The translations under genes and the position numbers were made by a program. The notes under the pieces are model-generated. The model had not been told where the DNA came from and searched no databases. It was given only the letters and a program-made list of their open reading frames with translations. From NCBI GenBank assembly GCA_035507475.1, contig DATJOB010000325.1:1-5001 (forward strand): a stretch of DNA of 5,001 bases. Reading direction: 5' to 3'. The DNA is from DATARH01 sp035507475 (GTDB lineage: Bacteria > Pseudomonadota > Alphaproteobacteria > ATCC43930 > CGMCC-115725). Below, piece by piece: positions 1 through 4,357 of this stretch. The first letter of the stretch is position 1. The number at the start of each line of letters is the position of its first letter.

Positions 1-338
1 GTGTCGCTCGCCTCGCCGTAGATCGCGTGCGCATCGGCCTCGCCGTAATGGATACGCCGCGCCTCCTCGGCAAAGCGCGGACCGACATAGTCGCAATGCG
101 CCTCGACCTGGCGGCGCAGCTCGACGAGCGCCGCGCGCAGCTGGGCCGGCGAGATCGGCGGCCGCGCGTCGCGCGAGCGCCCGATGCTCGGCGCCATCAG
201 CGCCTTCTCGACATGAGTGTCGCCGCATTCGGGGCAGGCGATCTCGCCCGCCTTCTGCTGCTCCTCGTACCCGTCCCCGTTGCGGAACCAGCCTTCGAAC
301 TCGTGACCCGAAGCACAGCGCAGCGAGAAGCAAATCAT
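1..338 (-). CDS. DUF1178 family protein, C-terminus cut by window edge
   Basis: The first 112 codons of a minus-strand gene are visible; the C-terminal part lies beyond the left edge. The protein begins MICFSLRCASGHEFEGWF, which I recognise as the start of the DUF1178 family, small proteins of unknown function common in Alpha- and Betaproteobacteria and usually around 140-160 residues long. Visible potential metal ligands are Cys3, Cys8, His12 and a CPEC pair (Cys35, Cys38), so the N-terminus may be a small zinc ribbon. An Arg/Ala-rich helical stretch follows, then a segment around residues 80-110 with HCDYVGPRF and EARRIHYGEA, also typical of the family. There is no signal peptide or membrane segment. 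The ATG at 338 is preferred because a full AGGAGGT ribosome binding site lies 7 nt upstream. The gene follows the Nit-like amidase on the same strand after a 187-nt gap that may carry its own promoter. The family call is confident; the function is unknown. Confidence 0.9.
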   Translation of the reverse strand, partial: MICFSLRCASGHEFEGWFRNGDGYEEQQKAGEIACPECGDTHVEKALMAPSIGRSRDARPPISPAQLRAALVELRRQVEAHCDYVGPRFAEEARRIHYGEADAHAIYGEASD

Positions 339-345
339 CAACGCG

Positions 346-352
346 ACCTCCT
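346..352 (-). promoter_or_regulatory. Strong ribosome binding site of the DUF1178 gene
   Basis: On the minus strand this reads AGGAGGT, a complete match to the anti-Shine-Dalgarno core, 7 nt before the ATG at 338. It is the strongest ribosome binding site in the window and fixes the start of the DUF1178 gene. Confidence 0.8.
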
Positions 353-361
353 CGGGCCTCA

Positions 362-389
362 ATTTAGTGCTGCCGAGGGCCCTTAGCAA
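362..389 (-). promoter_or_regulatory. Possible promoter of the DUF1178 gene
   Basis: On the minus strand TTGCTA (389-384, four of six matches to TTGACA) is followed after 16 nt by CTAAAT (367-362, three of six matches to TATAAT). It lies in the least GC-rich part of the gap between the amidase and DUF1178 genes and would give a leader of about 15-20 nt carrying the AGGAGGT site. The gap length and local base change support a promoter here; the exact boxes are a weak match and are inference. Confidence 0.3.
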
Positions 390-467
390 TCGTCGCGCAA
401 CAGTGCTAACGAAAAGTGAATCGGGCCGTTCCTCCCGGGGTTTGCGCCGCCTGCCGGCGATGCGGGG

Positions 468-508
468 AGCCGGCCAGCGCGCGAACCGGCGGCCGGTGTC
501 GGCCGGCT
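468..508 (-). terminator. Nested GC hairpin downstream of the amidase gene, possible terminator
   Basis: AGCCGGCC at 468-475 and GGCCGGCT at 501-508 form a perfect 8-bp outer stem. Inside it, ACCGGC (485-490) and GCCGGT (492-497) are complementary, giving about five usable base pairs. The structure begins 17 nt past the TAG of the minus-strand amidase gene, where a terminator would be expected. No T-tract follows on either strand, so it is not a canonical intrinsic terminator. It could instead protect the mRNA 3' end or aid factor-dependent termination. The rest of the 339-525 gap shows no coding potential I can support. Confidence 0.35.
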
Positions 509-525
509 GAGGCGCGGGGACGAGC

Positions 526-1404
526 CTATTCGGCGGCGGCCCGTCGCGGCGCCGACTCGGGGGCGGCGAACTCGCGGTCATGGCGCAGCGAGGGCAAGCC
601 GGCGCGCACCTTGGCGACGCGTTCCGGATCGATCGTCGCGGTGACGATGCCGACCCCCTCCCCGCCTTCGGCGAGGATTTCGCCCCACGGATCGACGATC
701 AGCGAGTGGCCGTAGCTGCGCCGCCCGCCGGTGTGCTCGCCGGTCTGCGCCGGGGCGAAGACAAAGGCGCCGTTCTCGATCGCGCGGGCGCGCAACAGCA
801 CCTCCCAATGCGCCCTGCCGGTCGGCACGGTGAACACCGACGGCACCGAGAGGAAGTCGGCGCCCTGCTGCGCGAGCTGCCGGTAGAGCTGCGGGAAGCG
901 CACGTCGTAGCACACGGTCATGCCGAGCCGGCCCCACGGCGTCTCGGCGATCACCGCGCGGCGGCCGGGGCGGTAGGCATGGCTCTCGCGGATGCTTTCG
1001 CCGTTCGGCAGGTCGATGTCGAAGAGGTGAACCTTGTCGTAGCTCGCGACGATGCCGCCCGCGGCGTCGATCAGGAACGAGCGGTTGGCGAGCCGCGTCT
1101 CGCCCTCCGCGGCGCCCGCCTCGCCGGCGGGGTCGATGACCAGCGAGCCGACGAGGATCCAGGCCCCGGTCTCCCGCGCCAGCGCGCGCATCGCGGCGAG
1201 AAACGGGTCGTCGGCCTCGCGCCGCGCCTTCTCGCGACGCTTCTGGCCGCTCTCGATGAAGTTGCTCGCTTCCGGCGTCGTGATGAGGACGGCGCCGGCG
1301 TCGCGCGCGCGGCGGATCAAATCGGCGACCGCGGCGATGTTCGGCTCGGGATCGGGCCCCGCGGTGAACTGGACGCAGGCGACGGTGAAGGGTTCGCCCG
1401 GCAT
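526..1404 (-). CDS. Carbon-nitrogen hydrolase, Nit1-like (deaminated glutathione amidase type)
   Basis: The 292-residue protein is a cytoplasmic member of the nitrilase superfamily. The expected catalytic residues are present: Glu45 (TTPEASNF), Lys124 (SYDKVHLFDID), Glu140 and Cys165 (VCYDVRFP), with Lys-to-Glu and Lys-to-Cys spacings of 16 and 41 as in mammalian Nit proteins. The segments AHWEVLLRARAIEN (about 198-211) and SYGHSLIVDPWGEI (about 230-243) closely resemble Nit1, which hydrolyses the amide of deaminated glutathione, a side product of transaminases. That substrate is inferred from family resemblance; omega-amidase (Nit2-like) or another amidase is possible. The length fits the family. 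I chose the ATG at 1404 because the family's N-terminus starts there and AGGA lies 8 nt upstream. A longer reading through to 1698 would only overlap grxC in another frame. The start codon shares one base with the grxC stop (TGATG), so translation is probably coupled. The stop is TAG at 528-526. Confidence 0.93.
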   Translation of the reverse strand: MPGEPFTVACVQFTAGPDPEPNIAAVADLIRRARDAGAVLITTPEASNFIESGQKRREKARREADDPFLAAMRALARETGAWILVGSLVIDPAGEAGAAEGETRLANRSFLIDAAGGIVASYDKVHLFDIDLPNGESIRESHAYRPGRRAVIAETPWGRLGMTVCYDVRFPQLYRQLAQQGADFLSVPSVFTVPTGRAHWEVLLRARAIENGAFVFAPAQTGEHTGGRRSYGHSLIVDPWGEILAEGGEGVGIVTATIDPERVAKVRAGLPSLRHDREFAAPESAPRRAAAE

Positions 1405-1664
1405 CAGGCGAGTCCTAGCTTGGCGTCGAGCTTGCCCGCGCGGTCGAGCGCGTACATGTCGTCGCAGCCGCCGATATGCTCGCCGTCGATGAAGATCTGC
1501 GGGACCGTGCGGCCGCCATGAGCGCGCTGCATCATCTCGCCGCGCCGCCCCGGTTCCTCGTCGAGGCTGATCTCGTGATAGCCGACACCCTTGCGCTCGA
1601 GCAGCGCCTTGGCGCGGGCGCAATAGGGGCACCACATCGTCGTGTAGATGTCGATTTCGGCCAT
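1404..1664 (-). CDS. grxC: Glutaredoxin 3
   Basis: The 86-residue protein is a complete class I (dithiol) glutaredoxin, close in length to E. coli Grx3 (83 residues). The active site is CPYC at residues 12-15, after the first beta strand. The cis-proline TVP motif is at 53-55 and the glutathione-contacting GGCDD segment at 65-69. Such enzymes reduce protein disulfides and glutathione mixed disulfides in the cytosol, using electrons from glutathione. A third cysteine (Cys67) sits within GGCDD, as in many GrxC proteins. The ATG at 1664 gives the family's usual MAEIDIYTT start and has AAGGA 6 nt upstream; a GTG at 1685 would add seven unneeded residues. The stop TGA overlaps the start of the Nit1-like amidase by one base. 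comF lies 89 nt upstream on the same strand, so grxC may be read through from comF or from its own promoter. Confidence 0.95.
   Translation of the reverse strand: MAEIDIYTTMWCPYCARAKALLERKGVGYHEISLDEEPGRRGEMMQRAHGGRTVPQIFIDGEHIGGCDDMYALDRAGKLDAKLGLA
1413..1416 (-). promoter_or_regulatory. Ribosome binding site of the Nit1-like amidase, inside grxC
   Basis: AGGA on the minus strand lies 8 nt before the amidase ATG at 1404 and falls inside the last codons of grxC. With the TGATG stop/start overlap it supports both the chosen start and translational coupling. Confidence 0.55.
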
Positions 1665-1670
1665 CGCCCG

Positions 1671-1675
1671 TCCTT
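1671..1675 (-). promoter_or_regulatory. Ribosome binding site of grxC
   Basis: AAGGA on the minus strand ends 6 nt before the ATG at 1664. It favours this ATG over the upstream in-frame GTG at 1685, which lies before the site. Confidence 0.6.
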
Positions 1676-1695
1676 CGTCGCGCACCGCAGCATGA

Positions 1696-1724
1696 CATAT
1701 GCCGCGTCAGCAGCGGCGCGGCAA
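1696..1724 (-). promoter_or_regulatory. Possible grxC promoter with inverted repeat in the spacer
   Basis: On the minus strand TTGCCG (1724-1719) is followed after 17 nt by CATATG (1701-1696, three of six matches to TATAAT). A start site near 1689 would give a leader of about 25 nt that holds the grxC ribosome binding site. GCCGCG (1701-1706) and CGCGGC (1717-1722), read on the plus strand, form a 6-bp inverted repeat with a 10-nt loop that overlaps the spacer. It might be an operator, or a hairpin at the 3' end of comF mRNA. The evidence is only pattern and position. Confidence 0.28.
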
Positions 1725-1753
1725 ATCAAACCGTTACGCGCTGCCGGTATGGC

Positions 1754-2506
1754 TCAACCGCCGGCGCGCAAGGCGCGCGCCAGAACCAGCACGCCGACCC
1801 ATGCGGCGCCCGCCTGACGCAGCACGCGGGCGCATTCCTCGGCGGTCGCGCCGGTCGTCATCACGTCGTCGATCAGCACCACCCGCTTCCCGCGCAGATC
1901 GCGGCCGCGCCGTACCGCAAAGGCGCCGCGCACGTTGCGTGCCCGCGCCAGCGCGCCCAGCCGGCCCTGCGACGGCGTCCGCCGGCGGCGCAGCAGCCAA
2001 TCGGCGGCGACCGGCGGTCCGCCCGCGGCGCGGATCGCGTGGGCGAGCAGCCCTGCCTGGTTGAAACGGCGGCGGATCAGCCGCGTCCAGTGCAGCGGCA
2101 CCGGGACGAGAAGATCGGCGCCGGCGAGCAGCTCGGCGCCGCTGCGATGCATCCAGCGGCCGAACGCGCCGGCGAGATGGGTCTGGTCGCCGTGCTTGAG
2201 CATCAGCACCAGGCGCCGGCTGTCGCGATGGTAGCGCAGCACGGCGCGGGCCCGGTCCCAGCTCGGCCGGCGCCGCGCGCACTCGCCGCAGACCGCCCCC
2301 TCGCCCATCGGGAACGCAAACGGCGCGCCGCACACCGCGCACCATGGCGGGGCGAAGAAATCGACCGCCGCCCAGCAACGCCCGCACAGCGCATCGACCT
2401 CGTCGACGAGGACGCCGCAGGCCAGGCAGCGCGGCGGCAGCACGCCGTCGATCACGGCGCGGCCGAGCCGCCGCAGGCGCGACGGAAGGGTTGCCGCGAA
2501 CTGCAT
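1754..2506 (-). CDS. comF: ComF family phosphoribosyltransferase-like protein
   Basis: The 250-residue protein has the ComF layout. The N-terminal half carries four cysteine pairs: Cys27/Cys30, Cys41/Cys44, Cys56/Cys59 and Cys73/Cys76. These are spaced for two four-cysteine zinc modules. The C-terminal half is a type I phosphoribosyltransferase fold with VPVPLHW (134-140), the RRFNQAGLLA segment (146-155) and the PRPP-binding loop VVLIDDVMTTGAT (209-221) holding the acidic pair Asp213/Asp214. In naturally competent bacteria ComF proteins help take up or process transforming DNA, but homologues occur widely in species not known to be competent, and the substrate of the transferase domain is unknown. 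The length is normal and there is no membrane segment, so it is expected in the cytosol. The ATG at 2506 is the start that gives the family's N-terminus; its ribosome binding site is poor (GGGCGG). The gene is divergent from the NDUFAF5-like methyltransferase, with grxC downstream on the same strand. Confidence 0.93.
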   Translation of the reverse strand: MQFAATLPSRLRRLGRAVIDGVLPPRCLACGVLVDEVDALCGRCWAAVDFFAPPWCAVCGAPFAFPMGEGAVCGECARRRPSWDRARAVLRYHRDSRRLVLMLKHGDQTHLAGAFGRWMHRSGAELLAGADLLVPVPLHWTRLIRRRFNQAGLLAHAIRAAGGPPVAADWLLRRRRTPSQGRLGALARARNVRGAFAVRRGRDLRGKRVVLIDDVMTTGATAEECARVLRQAGAAWVGVLVLARALRAGG

Positions 2507-2514
2507 CGCCGCCC

Positions 2515-2542
2515 ATCATCGAAGCACCGCGCCGCGCGTCAA
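2515..2542 (-). promoter_or_regulatory. Possible comF promoter in the 48-nt divergent gap
   Basis: On the minus strand TTGACG (2542-2537, five of six matches to TTGACA) is followed after 16 nt by GATGAT (2520-2515, four of six matches to TATAAT). A transcript would begin within a few bases of the comF ATG at 2506 and be almost leaderless, which fits the absence of a good ribosome binding site. No comparable plus-strand promoter is visible in the gap. The match is suggestive only. Confidence 0.3.
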
Positions 2543-2554
2543 GCCGGATGCCGC

Positions 2555-3418
2555 ATGCCCGCTTCGGACCCGTCTCCGGCCGCCCTGTTCGACCGTCGCG
2601 CGTGGCGGGCGCATCGCGCCCGCCTGGCTGCGCCAGGGGGCGGCGGCGCCGATTTCCTGCACCGCGAGGCAGCGGAGCGGCTGCTCGACCGGCTCGATCT
2701 CGTCAACCGCCGGTTCACCGCCGTGCTCGACTGGGGCGCGCGCGACGGCGTGCTGACGCGCCGGCTGCGCGAGCGCGAGCCCGCTGCCTTCGTCGTGGCG
2801 GCCGAGCCGGCGGCGGCGCTGCTCGCCGCCGCGCCGCGACCCTGCGTCTGCGCCGATCCCGAGCTGGTGCCGTTCGACGCGGCGAGCTTCGACCTGATCG
2901 CCAGCCTGCTCACGCTGCACTGGTGCGCCGACCTGCCCGGCGCGCTGGTCCAGCTGCGCCGCGCGCTGCGGCCGGACGGGCTCTTCGTCGCCGCGCTGTT
3001 CGGCGGCGGTACGCTCGGCGAGCTGCGCACCGCGCTGTTCGAGGCGGAGCTCGCCGAGGAAGGCGGCGTCAGCCCGCGCGTCTCGCCGACTGTGGAGCTT
3101 GCCGATGCCGCTTCACTCTTGCAGCGCGCCGGGTTTGCGATGCCGGTCGCCGACAGCGAGACGCTGACCGTCAGCTATCCCGACATGCTGGCGCTGCTCC
3201 ACGATTTGCGCGCGATGGGCGAGACCAATGCGCTGGCGGCGCGGCGGCGCTTCCTCTCCCGAGCAACGCTGGCGCGCGCCGCGGCGCTCTACGCCGAGCG
3301 CTTCGCCACGGCCGACGGGCGGATCACGGCGACGTTCGAGATGCTGTTCCTCGCCGGCTGGGCGCCGCACCCCAGCCAGGCGACACCGCGCCCCGGCCCG
3401 CGTCGCCGGATCGGTTGA
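2555..3418 (+). CDS. SAM-dependent methyltransferase-fold protein, NDUFAF5-like
   Basis: The 287-residue protein has a class I SAM-binding fold and resembles the NDUFAF5/C20orf7 group more than biotin-pathway BioC. Signature stretches are FDRRAWRAHRARLA (12-25), AVLDWGARDG (56-65, SAM motif I, looser than the usual GxGxG), Glu84 at the end of the second strand, SLLTLHWCADLPGAL (117-131), LRPDGLFVAALFGGGTLGEL (138-157), GVSPRVSP (171-178), DLRAMGETNAL (217-227) and TFEMLFLAGWAPH (260-272). Human NDUFAF5 hydroxylates an arginine of the complex I subunit NDUFS7 during assembly. A similar role on the bacterial NuoB subunit is inference. The ATG at 2555 is the only start that gives this N-terminus; the upstream in-frame open stretch is antisense to comF and is not coding. 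Its ribosome binding site is weak. It is divergent from comF and convergent with the Nudix gene, so it is probably transcribed alone. Confidence 0.88.
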   Translation: MPASDPSPAALFDRRAWRAHRARLAAPGGGGADFLHREAAERLLDRLDLVNRRFTAVLDWGARDGVLTRRLREREPAAFVVAAEPAAALLAAAPRPCVCADPELVPFDAASFDLIASLLTLHWCADLPGALVQLRRALRPDGLFVAALFGGGTLGELRTALFEAELAEEGGVSPRVSPTVELADAASLLQRAGFAMPVADSETLTVSYPDMLALLHDLRAMGETNALAARRRFLSRATLARAAALYAERFATADGRITATFEMLFLAGWAPHPSQATPRPGPRRRIG

Positions 3419-3462
3419 TCAAGTACGTTCGCCGTCCGGGCCCGCCTACGGCCGGCACCGAA

Positions 3463-3482
3463 GGTCGGGCGGATGCCCGACC
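3463..3482. terminator. Perfect 8-bp hairpin between convergent genes, possible bidirectional terminator
   Basis: GGTCGGGC (3463-3470), loop GGAT (3471-3474) and GCCCGACC (3475-3482) form a perfect eight-pair stem in the 89-nt gap between the convergent methyltransferase and Nudix genes. This position suits a terminator shared by both strands. Neither side has a run of T, so it is not a textbook intrinsic terminator. The minus-strand side continues with TTCGG. Confidence 0.5.
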
Positions 3483-3516
3483 ACACTTCTCAGAGTAGCC
3501 ACACTTCTCAGAGCAG
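3481..3516. repeat. 18-bp tandem duplication covering the Nudix stop codon
   Basis: The units 3481-3498 and 3499-3516 are identical at 17 of 18 positions, sharing CCACACTTCTCAGAG and differing only at the middle base of the last triplet (TAG versus CAG). On the minus strand unit 2 holds the last two leucine codons and the TGA of the Nudix gene (CTGCTCTGA). Unit 1 repeats this as CTACTCTGA in the same frame, giving a backup stop 18 nt downstream. The two copies are therefore a local duplication of a gene end plus 9 nt, most simply from replication slippage. Confidence 0.9.
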
Positions 3517-3945
3517 ATCGCGCAGCATCGCCACCAGCGGCTTGTCGGCGGGCGGCATCGGGTAGTCGCCGAGCTGCGCCGCGCGCACCCATTTGAGGCG
3601 CTGGCCTTCCCTGGCGCTCGCGATGCCCTGCCATTTGCGGCAGAGGTAGAGCGGCATCAACAGATGGAAATTCTCGTAAGAGTGCGAGGCGAAGGTGAAG
3701 GGCGCCAGGCAGCTTTCATGGACGCCGATGCCGAGCTCCTCGTCGAGCTCGCGGATCAGCGCCGCTTCCGGTGTCTCGCCCGGCTGCACCTTGCCGCCGG
3801 GGAATTCCCACATGCCCGCGAGGTGCTTGCCTTCCGGCCGCTCGGCGAGGAGTACGCGGCCATCGACATCGACCAACGCGACCGCCGCGACGAGGACGAC
3901 GGGTTTCCCTGGCGGCTCCCCTGGGGGCTTGGCGGTATCAGCCAT
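3508..3945 (-). CDS. mutT: MutT-type Nudix hydrolase, probable 8-oxo-dGTP diphosphatase
   Basis: The 145-residue protein has a perfect Nudix box, GX5EX7REUXEEXGU, at residues 51-73: Gly51, Glu57, Arg65, Glu66, Glu69, Glu70 and Gly72 are all present, so the magnesium-binding site is intact. The preceding AERPEGKHLAGMWEFPGGK (34-52) is the pattern seen in MutT enzymes that clear oxidised nucleotides such as 8-oxo-dGTP from the pool, and the length fits. Exact substrate choice cannot be read from sequence, as some Nudix proteins with this pattern act on other nucleotides. The N-terminus has a short Pro/Gly/Lys-rich lead-in (residues 5-15) before the first strand. The ATG at 3945 directly follows the TGA of the GFA-type gene with no gap, and no good ribosome binding site is visible, so translation is probably coupled. 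Its last codons are part of an 18-bp tandem duplication. Confidence 0.92.
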   Translation of the reverse strand: MADTAKPPGEPPGKPVVLVAAVALVDVDGRVLLAERPEGKHLAGMWEFPGGKVQPGETPEAALIRELDEELGIGVHESCLAPFTFASHSYENFHLLMPLYLCRKWQGIASAREGQRLKWVRAAQLGDYPMPPADKPLVAMLRDLL

Positions 3946-4350
3946 TCAGCGCCCCATCGGCCATTCTGGATCCCGCGGGAGTCCACCCTCGTCGCCGAGC
4001 CAAGGAACATCATGCGATACCCAGATGTGCATCGCAGGCCGGAGGCCGGGATCGTCATCCAGCGTCGCGACACGCAGGCTCAGATACGGCCGCCCCGCAC
4101 GCTCCGCCACTAGCGGAGTGCCGCATCGGCCGCAGAAGCGCCTCACCTTGCCCGGGGACGATTCATAGCCGAGCACGGCCTCGCCGCCCGCCTCCCAACG
4201 GAAATGCTCCGGCTTCACCCGGGCGGTCGTTGCATAGGCGCTGGCATGTGCTTTCTGGCACGTCCTGCAGTGGCAGTGCTCGATGGCCCCGTCGAGCCGA
4301 TCGATTTGATAGCGGACCGTGCCGCACAGGCAGCTCCCCCGCAACGTCAT
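3946..4350 (-). CDS. GFA/CENP-V family zinc protein
   Basis: The 134-residue protein belongs to the GFA family, named after a Paracoccus protein reported to speed the reaction of glutathione with formaldehyde. That activity is disputed and most members have no known substrate, so I do not assign an enzyme function. The zinc ligands are all present: Cys7 and Cys9 (GSCLCG), Cys26, Cys28 and Cys31 (HCHCRTC), and Cys73 and Cys76 (FCGRCGTPL). The late HIWVSHDVPW segment (108-117) is also typical. It is expected to be soluble and cytoplasmic. The ATG at 4350 is chosen because the family starts MxLxGxCxCG and because it sits 7 nt after the argJ stop. Longer in-frame readings, up to 4395, would overlap argJ and add residues unlike the family. 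The stop TGA abuts the start of the Nudix gene. Co-transcription with argJ and mutT is inferred from spacing. Confidence 0.9.
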   Translation of the reverse strand: MTLRGSCLCGTVRYQIDRLDGAIEHCHCRTCQKAHASAYATTARVKPEHFRWEAGGEAVLGYESSPGKVRRFCGRCGTPLVAERAGRPYLSLRVATLDDDPGLRPAMHIWVSHDVPWLGDEGGLPRDPEWPMGR

Positions 4351-4357
4351 CGCCCGA

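Noticed and set aside
580..1521. Plus-strand open frame of 313 codons opposite the Nit1-like amidase and grxC.
   Set aside because: Its composition is dominated by Arg, Ala, Gly and Asp with no recognisable domain, while the opposite strand carries two complete conserved proteins.
1405..1698. Possible N-terminal extension of the amidase by 98 residues.
   Set aside because: The added stretch is Arg-rich, overlaps grxC in another frame and has no family similarity. The ATG at 1404 has a ribosome binding site and the normal family N-terminus.
2039..2554. Long plus-strand open frame continuous with the methyltransferase, which could suggest a 459-residue protein.
   Set aside because: It is antisense to comF, whose cysteine pairs and PRPP loop are clearly real. 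The extra residues are Arg/Ala/Pro-rich, as expected of a shadow frame in high-GC DNA, and the NDUFAF5 family starts near 2555.
2344..3498. Second long plus-strand open frame (384 codons) overlapping comF and the methyltransferase.
   Set aside because: It is almost entirely Arg/Ala/Pro/Gly and lies in a shifted frame over a well-conserved protein; a GC-rich shadow.
3481..3516. Start of a CRISPR array or regulatory iteron set.
   Set aside because: There are only two units, directly adjacent with no spacers, and one is part of a coding end; a simple tandem duplication explains it.
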